Part shown: one piece after another, positions 26,045 through 34,464 of the stretch
How the letters are laid out: the number at the start of each line of letters is the position of its first letter
How positions within the stretch are numbered: position 1 is the first letter of the stretch
Assembly: GCF_000378305.1 (NCBI RefSeq)
Contig: NZ_KB899538.1
Location: 1,148,001-1,212,000 of the forward strand
DNA: 64,000 nucleotides
DNA from: Thioalkalivibrio sp. ALJ12
Lineage (GTDB): Bacteria > Pseudomonadota > Gammaproteobacteria > Ectothiorhodospirales > Ectothiorhodospiraceae
Direction of reading: 5' to 3'
Program-made: the position numbers and the translations under genes
The notes under the pieces: model-generated
Told to the model about the DNA's origin: nothing
The model's database searches: none
The model's input: the letters and a program-made list of their open reading frames with translations, nothing else

Positions 26045-27271
26045 TCAGGGGTCACTGTCGCGCTGGGGATGCGTGGTCCCCGTGACGGGCTCGTCGCGGA
26101 TCGGCAGGGTGGCGAGAACGGCCAGAAGGCCGACGAGGTGGAGCGCGATCAGGATCATGAGATAGCCGCCTGTCAGGTCGACCCCGAGGCCGGTGAGGAC
26201 CGGACCCAGCGCGGCGCCGAGGGCCACGGCGGTGTAGGTCATGCCCAGCAGGCGGCCCAGGCTGTACAGGCCGAACAGGCGGGCCAGGATCGCCGGTGTC
26301 AGGGCGATGTACCCGCCGTACCCGAAACCAAGTACCACCGCGAACAGCATAAGGGCGGCGTAGCTGCCTGCGGTGCCCCAGATCAGAAAGCTCAGCGTGA
26401 TCAGGGCGAAGCACCCGCGATAGAGATGCATCAGGGAATAGCGATCGCCCAGCATGCCGATCGCCAGCCGCCCGACCACGCTCGCCAGCCCGATAATCCC
26501 GACCAGGCCCGCCGCGCGCAGCGGATCGATGCCGCCCGCCTCGGCCGCGGGCGGCAGGTGCACGAACGGTACGTACAGGATCGTATTCAGCAGAAAGGTC
26601 GCCAGATAAAGCTGGGCGAAGCGGCGCCCACCCCAGCGGGTGGTGGCGGCGTGGGTGCCATCCGGGGCGCGCCCGGGCCGTGGAAACAGGATGCCGGCGA
26701 GCGGCAGGATGACGGCTGCCGCGAGCGCGTAGAAATAGTACGTCGAGCGCCAGCCGTGGAGCTCGATCAGCCAGGCGGACAGCGGCGCGAAGCCAAGTAC
26801 GCCCAACCCGATCCCGGATACCGCGATGCCCAGGGCCATGGAGCGTCTGCGGGCAAACCAGCGCCCGACCGCGGCCACGACGGGCACGAATACGCAGCTC
26901 GCCCCGATACCCACGCCCAGGCCATAGGCCAGGTAGGCCTGCCAGAGTTCGCCGGCACGCGCCGTCCCGACCAGCCCCGCCGCGATGAACAGGCCACCCG
27001 CAACGAGCAGCGGCCCTGGGCCGATGCGGTCGGACAGGGGGCCGGTCACACCGCTCAGGCCGAAGAACAACAGAGCGGTGGCGGAAAAGAACAGCGCGGA
27101 CCCGCCGTGCCGTGTACCGAACTCCTGCGCCATGGAGGAGAAGAACGCCCCGTAGCTGTACGCGATGCCAAAGGCCACGAACAGCGCCACAAGGGAGAGC
27201 CCGCAGGCGAGCCAGGCGGTCGGGGAGTCCAGGGAGGGGGCGTCCTGGTGCTGGCGTGGACGCAGGGTCAT
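26045..27271 (-). CDS. MFS transporter (monocarboxylate/oxalate-formate antiporter type)
   Basis: This 408-residue permease has about twelve hydrophobic segments. The order and spacing resemble the monocarboxylate-carrier branch of the major facilitator superfamily, with the loop-2/3 motif GPLSDRIGPGPLLVAGG and RRSMALGIAVSGIGLG in the middle. It probably moves an organic acid across the inner membrane. Its ATG (27271) directly follows the TAG stop of the upstream GTPase gene with no spacer, so it is the last gene of a three-gene minus-strand unit. The substrate cannot be inferred. Confidence 0.82.
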   Translation of the reverse strand: MTLRPRQHQDAPSLDSPTAWLACGLSLVALFVAFGIAYSYGAFFSSMAQEFGTRHGGSALFFSATALLFFGLSGVTGPLSDRIGPGPLLVAGGLFIAAGLVGTARAGELWQAYLAYGLGVGIGASCVFVPVVAAVGRWFARRRSMALGIAVSGIGLGVLGFAPLSAWLIELHGWRSTYYFYALAAAVILPLAGILFPRPGRAPDGTHAATTRWGGRRFAQLYLATFLLNTILYVPFVHLPPAAEAGGIDPLRAAGLVGIIGLASVVGRLAIGMLGDRYSLMHLYRGCFALITLSFLIWGTAGSYAALMLFAVVLGFGYGGYIALTPAILARLFGLYSLGRLLGMTYTAVALGAALGPVLTGLGVDLTGGYLMILIALHLVGLLAVLATLPIRDEPVTGTTHPQRDSDP

Positions 27272-28810
27272 CTAGCGCGGTCGGCCCAGCAGGCGACCGG
27301 CCCCCTTGCGGGTCTGACGCCAGATCTGGCGCAGGCTTCGGGATGACGGGTGGCGCAGCAGCCGGGTCTTGCGGGTTTGCTGCATGGCCGGGATCAGCGT
27401 CTCCAGTTCGGCCGTCAGGGCGTCGATGTTGTAGGGCGTTGTGCCATCGAGCCGGGCGGGAATCACCTCCTGTTCGGGCAGGCCGAAGTCCGCGGCGATC
27501 GCCTGGCGGGCGGCGGCGATGTTCTGCGCCTTGGGCCGTTCTTCCGGCGGGTCGAGCGTATACGGCGGCTCCCATTCGCGGGCGGGCGACAGGCGATCGA
27601 TGTGGCTGGCCACGATGCGAATGGGCGGCTGGCGTCGATCCGGGCGCTCTGCAAAGAAGCGCCGTACGGCTTGCAGCGCCTCGTGGTCCGGGGAGCGGTC
27701 GGCCTGGTGCGCCGGCGCGACCCATAGCACCAGATCCGCCGTCTGGGCGGCATCAACCAGGGTATCCACGTCCATGCGGTCACCAAGCCCCGGGGTGTCC
27801 ACCAAAAGCAGTTCCTGGCCGTCCGCGAGGGTCAGCAGGTAGCCCTCCTGCTCGGCGGTCAGCGGCAGCACGTCCGTGGCTGCGCGGTATTCCCCCAGCA
27901 GCGCGTTGACCAGCGTGGATTTCCCGGCCTGTGGCTGGCCCACGACCAGTATCTTCGGCCGGCCCGGGAATGCCTCCTCCGCGGGGCCGCTCGCCTGTGC
28001 TTCCTGGTCGGCGATCTCGGCCAGGGCGTCGGCATCGTGCTGCAGGCGGCCGGAGTAGAGCTCGATCGCGGCGCGGCCGACTTCCTCGATCCAGATGCGT
28101 GCGACCCGTCGCAGCAGGTATTCGCGTGCGCTGCCGGAGAGCTCGTTGAAGAAGCGATCACGCAGCTCCGCGGCCAGGGCGTGGAGGGGATTGGCCAGCC
28201 GCGCGATACGGTAGGCCTTGTAGGCCGTGCGCCCGTAGGACAGCCCCGATGCCACCATGGGCCGGTAGCCCCAGACGCGCAGGATCTGGCCCATGCGCAG
28301 GCGATCCGACAGCGGTACCTCCTCCAGCAGGATCTTGCGCAGCCGGGCGCTGACCCGCTCGCTGAGCAACAGGGCCTCGGGCACGGTGAACTCCCAGATG
28401 GGGTCTTCCTGTTCCGGGTGATAGTGCGCGGCCACGGTACGCAGGGTCTCTTCGCCCGCTTCCCGCAGGCGGTCGTAGTCGGTGACGATCTCGCCGCTGG
28501 CCTGCTCGCTCAGGCGCATCACCTCGGCCCAGGCGGCGTGTTCCAGTGGCGCCCAGTCGCCATCGGCGGGGCGCACGGGCTCGGTCGTCCGTTCGCGGGT
28601 GTGGACCTTGATCCGGTGGCGCGCCCACAGCGTCATGCCCCATACGCTTCCGGCGGCGATGGCGGCCGCGGCGATCCAGATCAGCAGGGCATTGTGTTCG
28701 TAGAGCCAGAGCAGACCCAGGACGAAGGCCACCACAAAGGGCGACAGCAGCAGGAACGCGGCGAAGGTCACGCCCGTGACCTGCAGACGGGTGAGCCAGC
28801 GGCGTTTCAT
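27272..28810 (-). CDS. Membrane-associated Era/dynamin-like GTPase
   Basis: This is a 512-residue protein. Two hydrophobic helices near the N-terminus (about residues 11-50) anchor it in the inner membrane. A long helical region follows, then a GTPase domain from about residue 288: P-loop GQPQAGKSTLVN, switch DTPGLGDR and a guanine-binding-like SHID in place of NKxD. The domain order resembles the YkfA/YcjX-like and YeeP/Era-like proteins that sense or shape membranes. It follows another GTPase gene with a four-base ATGA overlap. A basic, Arg-rich tail ends the protein. The cellular role is unknown. Confidence 0.8.
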   Translation of the reverse strand: MKRRWLTRLQVTGVTFAAFLLLSPFVVAFVLGLLWLYEHNALLIWIAAAAIAAGSVWGMTLWARHRIKVHTRERTTEPVRPADGDWAPLEHAAWAEVMRLSEQASGEIVTDYDRLREAGEETLRTVAAHYHPEQEDPIWEFTVPEALLLSERVSARLRKILLEEVPLSDRLRMGQILRVWGYRPMVASGLSYGRTAYKAYRIARLANPLHALAAELRDRFFNELSGSAREYLLRRVARIWIEEVGRAAIELYSGRLQHDADALAEIADQEAQASGPAEEAFPGRPKILVVGQPQAGKSTLVNALLGEYRAATDVLPLTAEQEGYLLTLADGQELLLVDTPGLGDRMDVDTLVDAAQTADLVLWVAPAHQADRSPDHEALQAVRRFFAERPDRRQPPIRIVASHIDRLSPAREWEPPYTLDPPEERPKAQNIAAARQAIAADFGLPEQEVIPARLDGTTPYNIDALTAELETLIPAMQQTRKTRLLRHPSSRSLRQIWRQTRKGAGRLLGRPR

Positions 28811-30042
28811 CGCGTGTCGTTCCCCGAGGGCTCGGTCTGGCGGTGCCGGGCGAGGTTCAGGGCCTCGCGCAGGGCGTCGCGATAGGCCTGCTCCACCCCG
28901 GCCGTGGCCTCGCGCCCGTCATGTCGCCGGGCCAGGTAGTGGCGTGCGGCATAGCCCAGCGCATAGGTGGTGGCAAAGCTGGTGGCGGCCGCCGCTGCAG
29001 CACCTGCAGTCTGACCGTAGACGGGGACCAGCTTGCCGACCTGCCGGGCCCCGTGGCTGAGGCCGAGGCCGAGCAGGGTGCTGGAACCGAGCGCCGCGGA
29101 GAACTCGCTCATACTGCGAGAATCCCAGGTGACCCCGTAGATGCTGGCCAGACTGTGCAGCAGTTTCCCCTGGACCGCCGGAACGGAGAACAGGCCCAGC
29201 AGGGGGACGGCATCGGTGGTCGCGGCGACGCTGGCGTAGCCGAGGATGTGTGATCGGGCGCGCAGCCGACGGGCATCACCGCCTGCGGACTGGCGCAGCC
29301 CCTGCAGGATCACCCCCATGCGTTCCGGAGCCAGCTTCTCCAGGGCATCGAGCAGGGCGTCCAGGCCGTAGTGGGTCGGGGTGAAGCCCTCGTCCTCGGG
29401 CGTGATATCGACGGGCACGACCTGCACCGGGCCGGTCCCGGGCAGGTTGCGAAAGGCCTCGGCCTGGGTACGCCGCGCGCGGGCCAGTTCCTCCAGCCCG
29501 GGGCTGCGGTCCAGTTCGGCGTAGGGCGGATGATCGCGCCCGTCGGGATAGCCGTCGTGCAGGCAGGTCTGGACCAGCAGGACCGGCCAGTTCGGATGCC
29601 GGCGGCGAATGTCCCGCAGGGCATTCAGCACGGGTTCCTGCTGCAGATCCATCGCGCGCGCCACGGCGACCACCATGTGCGCGTGGCCCGCGAGCTCGGC
29701 GAGATCCTCGCTGGGGTCGTAGGCGACCTCGCCCAGTCCCCGCGTGTCCAGAAAGCGCAGCACCGGCGCTTCGGCCGGGAAGTCATAGGCGCGTGCCGTC
29801 CGGGTGCAGCTCCTGAAACCGGTCCCGATCGCCACGTCGGAGTCGCCGGTGATCGCGCGCACCAGCGTGCTCTTGCCGGACTGCACCTTGCCCAGCAGCC
29901 ACAGCACGGGGGCCTGCTCGCGCGCTCGCTCGGCCACGACGTCGCCATCGGGGGCCTCGGCCTCGGGTCGCAGGACGGCCTGCATGACTTTGCGCCAGCC
30001 GAGGCCCTTCGGCAGGCGCAGGGATTGCCAGGGCAGCTTCAT
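28807..30042 (-). CDS. GTPase with C-terminal hydrophobic domain (DUF697-like)
   Basis: This 411-residue protein has its GTPase domain first: P-loop GKVQSGKSTLVRA (about residues 51-63), DTRGLGE as switch II, and VQTCLHD where NKxD would be, so nucleotide specificity is uncertain. The second half contains hydrophobic Gly/Ala-rich stretches (TTDAVPLLGLFSVPAVQG and GAAAAAATSFATTYALG), like the membrane-interacting DUF697 domain. I start at ATG 30042 (MKLPWQSLRLPKG); the frame is open 83 codons further up but that part overlaps the divergent rarA gene and lacks family character. It is paired with the downstream GTPase. Confidence 0.8.
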   Translation of the reverse strand: MKLPWQSLRLPKGLGWRKVMQAVLRPEAEAPDGDVVAERAREQAPVLWLLGKVQSGKSTLVRAITGDSDVAIGTGFRSCTRTARAYDFPAEAPVLRFLDTRGLGEVAYDPSEDLAELAGHAHMVVAVARAMDLQQEPVLNALRDIRRRHPNWPVLLVQTCLHDGYPDGRDHPPYAELDRSPGLEELARARRTQAEAFRNLPGTGPVQVVPVDITPEDEGFTPTHYGLDALLDALEKLAPERMGVILQGLRQSAGGDARRLRARSHILGYASVAATTDAVPLLGLFSVPAVQGKLLHSLASIYGVTWDSRSMSEFSAALGSSTLLGLGLSHGARQVGKLVPVYGQTAGAAAAAATSFATTYALGYAARHYLARRHDGREATAGVEQAYRDALREALNLARHRQTEPSGNDTR

Positions 30043-30178
30043 GCTGTGATTCCGTTTCGCGGCATGGAAACCTTTCATCAGTGAAGAAGGCGCAACTGTG
30101 CAGGGCTTGTGAGCCAGCCCGCCGCTCAGTGTGCCATGTCTCGGCCAATGTTCGCGGCGGGCGCGGTACACTGAAATG

Positions 30179-31540
30179 ATGAGCGATATCTCCGAAGGCG
30201 ACCTGTTCGGCCCGGATGCGGGTGGACTGCCCCCCGAGCCCGAACCGGCCGCACAGGGCCCGGACCCGAATGCACCGCTGGCCGAGCGCATGCGCCCGGC
30301 GCGGCTGGACGAGATGGTGGGCCAGGATCACCTGGTCGGCCCGGATGCCGCCCTGCGCCAGGCGATCGAGCAGGGGCAGACCCCGTCGATGATCCTGTGG
30401 GGCCCGCCGGGTTGCGGCAAGACCACGCTGGCCCGCCTGGTGGCGGCGGCCGGGGCACAGCGTCTGGTGACGCTGTCGGCGGTGCTGGCCGGGGTCAAGG
30501 ACGTGCGCGCGGTGGTGGACGCGGCCAAGGCCCGGCGACGCAACGGGGTCGGCACGCTGCTGTTCATCGACGAGATCCATCGCTTCAACAAGGGCCAGCA
30601 GGATGCCCTGCTACCGCATATTGAGGACGGCACACTGACCTTCGTCGGTGCCACAACCGAGAACCCTTCGTTCGCGCTCAACAGCGCACTGCTGTCACGG
30701 GCGCGTGTCTATCGCATGGAGTCCGTCGGTGCCGAGGCGGTCGAGGCGCTAATTGAACGGGCGCTGAGCGATCCCGAGCGCGGACTCGGGGGGCGCGGGC
30801 TGCGGCTGGAGCCCACCGAACGCCAGCGGCTGGCCCGTGCGGCGGACGGCGATGCCCGGCGGGCACTGAACTGGCTGGAGACCGCCTCGGATCTGGCACG
30901 TGACGGCGAGATCACCGCCGACGCCCTGCGCGCGGTGATGGGGGCGCAGAGCCTGGCCTTCGATCGCCAGGGCGATGCCTTCTATGACCAGATCTCCGCC
31001 CTGCACAAGTCGGTGCGCGGATCCGATCCTGGTGCGGCGGTGTACTGGCTGACGCGCATGCTGGATGCCGGCTGTGACCCGGATTATCTCGGCCGGCGCC
31101 TGCTGCGCATGGCCTACGAGGACATCGGGCTGGCGGCCGTAGGGCTGGGTGCTCGGGTGCTGGCGGCCTGGCAGACGATGGAGCGGCTTGGGCGGCCGGA
31201 AGGCGATCTGGCGCTGATCCAGGCGGCGATCGAGCTGGCCGCCGCCCCCAAGAGCAACAGCGCCTACACCGCGTTGAACGAGGTCCGCGCCAGCATTCGC
31301 GAAACGGGCAGCCCCGGCGTGCCCCTGCATCTGCGCAATGCCCCCACGGAGCTGATGCGTGACGAGGGGTTCGGCGCCGGATACCGCTATGATCATGATG
31401 AACCGGACGGTTTCGCGCGCGGGCAGGTCTATCTGCCCGAAGGGCTGGAAGATCAGCGCTTCTATCGGGCGAAACGCGAGGGCACGGAGCGCGCGCTGGC
31501 CGAACGGCTGGAGCGACTGCGCGGCGACGGCAAAGAATAG
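30179..31540 (+). CDS. rarA: RarA (MgsA), replication-associated recombination AAA+ ATPase
   Basis: This 453-residue clamp-loader-like ATPase acts at stalled replication forks. Walker A is GPPGCGKTTLAR (about residues 70-81), Walker B is LLFIDEIHRFNK (about 122-133), with the sensor-1 GATTENPSF close behind. The C-terminal half is the MgsA tetramerisation domain (LAAAPKSNSAYTAL). Two adjacent start codons exist (30176 and 30179); I use the second. No clear ribosome site is visible. A run of acidic residues and Pro precedes the ATPase domain. It is divergent from the GTPase pair. Confidence 0.93.
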   Translation: MSDISEGDLFGPDAGGLPPEPEPAAQGPDPNAPLAERMRPARLDEMVGQDHLVGPDAALRQAIEQGQTPSMILWGPPGCGKTTLARLVAAAGAQRLVTLSAVLAGVKDVRAVVDAAKARRRNGVGTLLFIDEIHRFNKGQQDALLPHIEDGTLTFVGATTENPSFALNSALLSRARVYRMESVGAEAVEALIERALSDPERGLGGRGLRLEPTERQRLARAADGDARRALNWLETASDLARDGEITADALRAVMGAQSLAFDRQGDAFYDQISALHKSVRGSDPGAAVYWLTRMLDAGCDPDYLGRRLLRMAYEDIGLAAVGLGARVLAAWQTMERLGRPEGDLALIQAAIELAAAPKSNSAYTALNEVRASIRETGSPGVPLHLRNAPTELMRDEGFGAGYRYDHDEPDGFARGQVYLPEGLEDQRFYRAKREGTERALAERLERLRGDGKE

Positions 31541-31546
31541 AGACAT

Positions 31547-32239
31547 ATGCAGATACATCATCCCGAACGCTGGTGGCTGTTGGCCGCGGTCCTGCTGGCA
31601 GGGTCGCTGGTCTGGGTAGCACTGACCACCGAGTGGCCTGATCTGCTGCCGCTGCAGGACGTCGAGGCGTGGCTCGCCAGCTGGGGGATGGGCGCCTACA
31701 TGATGTTTGTGCTGGCCTTTGTCGTCCTTGCGCTGTTTCCGTTGCCCAGCACCTTCTGGATCCTGCTGGGAGGGGCGCTGTTCGGGCCGTTCACCGGCGG
31801 GGCCCTGAGCCTGCTGGCGGCGACCATCGCTGCGATTATCGCGTTCATGCTGGCGCGCACCCTGCTGCAACCCTGGCTGGAACCGCGTCTGGGTCCGCGC
31901 AGCGCACGGCTGCGCGAGGATGTGGAGGCCGAGGGCTGGCGCGTGGTCGCACTGACACGGCTGGTGCCGGTCTTCCCGTTCGCCCCGACCAACTACGCCC
32001 TGGGCCTGGTGCGTATGCCGCTGACCGTGTTCACGATCACGACCCTGGTCGCATTGATCCCCAGCCTGTTCGCCTATGCCTGGCTGGGCCACGCTACGCG
32101 CGAGATGGTGGCGGGTGATACGGACAACCGGGTCCAGCTGGGGCTGGCGATTCTCGCCGTGCTGGCCCTGCTGCTGTTGCTGCCTCGGCTGTTGCGCCGG
32201 ATCTGGCAGGGGCAGAAAGCCGTCCAGTCGCCAGCCTGA
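31547..32239 (+). CDS. TVP38/TMEM64 (DedA-like) inner-membrane protein
   Basis: This 230-residue polytopic protein belongs to the SNARE-associated Golgi (VTT) domain family. The recognisable core is FPLPSTFWILLGGALFGPF...ALSLLAATIAAI and, later, RLVPVFPFAPTNYALGLVRM (about residues 136-155), the signature re-entrant helix of the domain. Members are thought to move lipids or ions. It sits six bases after rarA and 14 before a glycosyltransferase gene, a grouping often seen with the two transferases downstream. Confidence 0.85.
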   Translation: MQIHHPERWWLLAAVLLAGSLVWVALTTEWPDLLPLQDVEAWLASWGMGAYMMFVLAFVVLALFPLPSTFWILLGGALFGPFTGGALSLLAATIAAIIAFMLARTLLQPWLEPRLGPRSARLREDVEAEGWRVVALTRLVPVFPFAPTNYALGLVRMPLTVFTITTLVALIPSLFAYAWLGHATREMVAGDTDNRVQLGLAILAVLALLLLLPRLLRRIWQGQKAVQSPA

Positions 32240-32253
32240 GTCCCGTAGCAACC

Positions 32254-32958
32254 ATGTCGCGGGAGTCACCCTTCCTGTCCGTGATCATCCCGGTACTGAA
32301 CGAAGCCGAATCTCTCCCGCCCTTGCTGGATACCCTGGGCGAGATCCTCGACTGCGAGGTGATCGTGGTCGACGGCGGGAGCACGGACGGGACTCTCCAG
32401 CAGGCAGGGCAATGCGGTGTGAGTGTGCTGTCCAGCGCCCCGGGGCGCGCACGGCAGATGAATGCCGGCGCCGAGCGCGCCCGAGGCGAGGCGCTCTGGT
32501 TTCTGCATGCCGACACCACGTTTCCGGACGGAGCCGGGGTGGCGGTGCATGCCCTGCGCGACGCGGTGGCCCGGGACGATCGCGCCTGGGGACGTTTCGA
32601 CGTCCGCCTGTCGGGCGGTCGCGGAATATTCGCGCTGATCGCCGCGATGATGAACCTGCGCTCGCGTCTGAGCGGGATCGCGACCGGGGATCAGGGCATA
32701 TTCATTACACGCTCGGCGTTCGATGCCGTAGGCGGCTGGCCGGACCAGCCGCTGATGGAGGACATCGAGCTCTCGCGGCGGCTGAAGCGATCGGTGGGGC
32801 GCCCAAGGTGCCTGCGCGCGTGGCTGGTCACGTCGTCCCGGCGCTGGGAGCGGCAGGGCGCATGGCGCACGATCTGGCTGATGTGGCGGTTGCGCCTGGC
32901 CTACTGGCTGGGTGCAAACCCGGACGGGCTGGCGCGACTTTATCGTGGTGATGCCTGA
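32254..32958 (+). CDS. Family-2 glycosyltransferase, TIGR04283 type
   Basis: This 234-residue GT2-fold transferase starts with SVIIPVLNEAESLPPLL and EVIVVDGGSTDGTLQQA, the nucleotide-sugar binding part, followed by LHADTTFP with the metal-binding Asp. The family is known as radical-SAM/selenodomain-associated transferase 2 and usually occurs beside the TIGR04282 protein, as here. The substrate is not established. It overlaps the next gene by eight bases. No radical-SAM partner is in the window. Confidence 0.85.
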   Translation: MSRESPFLSVIIPVLNEAESLPPLLDTLGEILDCEVIVVDGGSTDGTLQQAGQCGVSVLSSAPGRARQMNAGAERARGEALWFLHADTTFPDGAGVAVHALRDAVARDDRAWGRFDVRLSGGRGIFALIAAMMNLRSRLSGIATGDQGIFITRSAFDAVGGWPDQPLMEDIELSRRLKRSVGRPRCLRAWLVTSSRRWERQGAWRTIWLMWRLRLAYWLGANPDGLARLYRGDA

Positions 32959-33637
32959 ACGTCGGCCGACGGATGCGCCGCGCGTGCTGGTCTTTGCCCG
33001 CGTGCCCGAGCCGGGCCGGACCAAGACGCGGCTGATTCCCGCGCTGGGTGCCAAGGGCGCCGCACGGCTGCACGAGCGGCTGCTGGAGCACGCGCTGGAC
33101 GTGGCCCGTCAGGTGGCACCGGACCATGTGGAGCTGTGGTGCACCCCGGATGCCGATCATCCGTTCCTCGAGCGTTGTGCGGAACGCTTTGGCTGTTCCC
33201 TGCACAGCCAGGTGGGTGATGACCTCGGGGCCCGCATGCGCCATGCACTGGAGGTGGGGCCGTTTCCGGCACTGGTGATGGGGTCCGATGCCCCAACGCT
33301 GGGTGTCGGGGACCTGGTCGCTGCACGTAAGGCGCTGGCTGAAGGGGCGGATGTGGCACTGATCCCGGCGCTGGATGGTGGCTATGTGCTGCTGGCCGCC
33401 GCGCGGCCCGTCCCCGGGCTGTTCGAGGCCGTCGAATGGGGCAGCGATCGGGTGCTGGAACAGACCCGTGAGCGGGCCCAGGCGCAGGGTCTTGTCTGGG
33501 CGGAGCTGGAAGCGCGGGCGGACATCGACCGACCGGAGGACCTGGTGCACTGTCCGCCGGTGCTCCTGCGTGGCATTGGGGCACCTCGAGAGTCCCCGAT
33601 CCCAGAGCAGTCGCAAGTCGGCCCAGGCTTCGGGTAG
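32951..33637 (+). CDS. TIGR04282/DUF2064 nucleotidyltransferase-like protein
   Basis: This 228-residue protein has the GT-A fold: VFARVPEPGRTKTRLIPALG (about residues 12-31) is the nucleotide-binding start, VMGSDAPTLG (about 109-118) holds the metal Asp, and LIPALDGGYVLLAA follows. It belongs to the selenodomain-associated transferase 1 group. I start at ATG 32951, within the end of the previous gene; GTG 32948 is an alternative. The overlap with TIGR04283 shows the two act as a pair, probably in synthesis of an unusual glycosylated small molecule or lipid. Confidence 0.85.
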   Translation: MPERRPTDAPRVLVFARVPEPGRTKTRLIPALGAKGAARLHERLLEHALDVARQVAPDHVELWCTPDADHPFLERCAERFGCSLHSQVGDDLGARMRHALEVGPFPALVMGSDAPTLGVGDLVAARKALAEGADVALIPALDGGYVLLAAARPVPGLFEAVEWGSDRVLEQTRERAQAQGLVWAELEARADIDRPEDLVHCPPVLLRGIGAPRESPIPEQSQVGPGFG

Positions 33638-33647
33638 GATGCGCGCC

Positions 33648-33890
33648 ATGAAAGCCTTTGTTGCCTGGGTCGACCGTTCCCCACTGTGGTTGTTTGCACT
33701 GTTCGTGGCCACCCTGGGGCTGTCGCCCTATGTCCCCGAACCGCACATCGTCGAGAAGATCCGCTGGCTCTTCCAGGGCGAGCTGACCCGTCCGATCGAT
33801 ATCCTCGACCTGATCATGCACGCCATTCCCTGGCTGCTGATGGCCTTCAAGCTCTATCGCATGAGCATTACGTCGAAAGGCGCTTCCTGA
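33648..33890 (+). CDS. Small inner-membrane protein (80 aa)
   Basis: This 80-residue protein has a hydrophobic N-terminal helix (PLWLFALFVATLGLSPYV, about residues 9-26) and a second one near the C-terminus (LIMHAIPWLLMAFKLY). The loop between them is amphipathic (PEPHIVEKIRWLFQGELTRPIDILD). Homologous small proteins are common next to transporters in sulfur-oxidising bacteria, from memory, but none has a function I can name. GTAGGA before ATG 33648 makes this start more likely than ATG 33639, which overlaps the ribosome site. Confidence 0.68.
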   Translation: MKAFVAWVDRSPLWLFALFVATLGLSPYVPEPHIVEKIRWLFQGELTRPIDILDLIMHAIPWLLMAFKLYRMSITSKGAS

Positions 33891-33981
33891 CTCGGCGTCT
33901 CCTTGAGGCTTGTGGGAACTCGACGGTCCCGACTTGGGTCGCTACGGTGCCTGCCACTTTGACGTGACCAAGGAGAGTCCC

Positions 33982-34338
33982 ATGCGTTTTATTGTTGCTG
34001 TTACCGCCGGTACTGACGACCCGACCCGTGCCACCCTCGGCATGATCGCCGCGAACGTGGCCAAGCAGCAGGGCCATGACGTGACCGTCTGGCTGCAGGG
34101 CGAGGCCGTGAACATCGCCAACCGCAATGTCTACGACAAGATCGTCGGCCACAACATGCCGGCGATGAAGGACATCGTGGATTCGCTGGTCGAGGAAGGC
34201 GTCCCGTTCTGGGCCTGCGAAGCCTGCGCCAACGGCCGCGACGTCGGCGAGCACAACTTTCTGCCGAACGCCGAGATGGCCGGCATGGGTCAGTACGTCC
34301 AGGCCGTTGCCGAGTTCGACCGCTCCATGAGCTTCTGA
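33982..34338 (+). CDS. Orphan DsrE-like sulfur-transfer-family protein
   Basis: This 118-residue protein has the DsrE/F fold: MRFIVAVTAGTDDPTRATLG, DVTVWLQGEAVNIAN and the C-terminal EACANGRD. A CxxC pair (WACEACANG, about residues 76-84) is placed where DsrE proteins carry the active Cys, and could hold a persulfide or form a disulfide. It is about 24 kb from the sHdr locus and not next to other sulfur genes, so its partner is unknown. A strong AAGGAGAG ribosome site and a terminator after the gene suggest a single, well-expressed gene. Confidence 0.8.
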   Translation: MRFIVAVTAGTDDPTRATLGMIAANVAKQQGHDVTVWLQGEAVNIANRNVYDKIVGHNMPAMKDIVDSLVEEGVPFWACEACANGRDVGEHNFLPNAEMAGMGQYVQAVAEFDRSMSF

Positions 34339-34357
34339 TCGAGCGGGCAGGTCCGCG

Positions 34358-34384
34358 GGTGGGGTGTGATCCCCCGCCCGTTTT
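34358..34384 (+). terminator. Probable terminator after the DsrE-like gene
   Basis: A GC stem (left arm 34358-34366, right arm about 34372-34381, one internal mismatch) is followed by four T. It lies about 20 bases after the DsrE-like stop and upstream of nasR. Confidence 0.6.
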
Positions 34385-34464
34385 GCCCGTGTCTCCTGTG
34401 TCAGCCCCTCGAACTGGCACATCGCATGCTTGTTTGTTCCGGGAGTGATCCACGGACGACGAGC

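Noticed and set aside
26052-27725. A 557-codon open frame on the minus strand overlapping the MFS gene and the GTPase
   Set aside because: It is Arg/Pro/Gly-rich without membrane segments and runs across two better supported genes in another frame.
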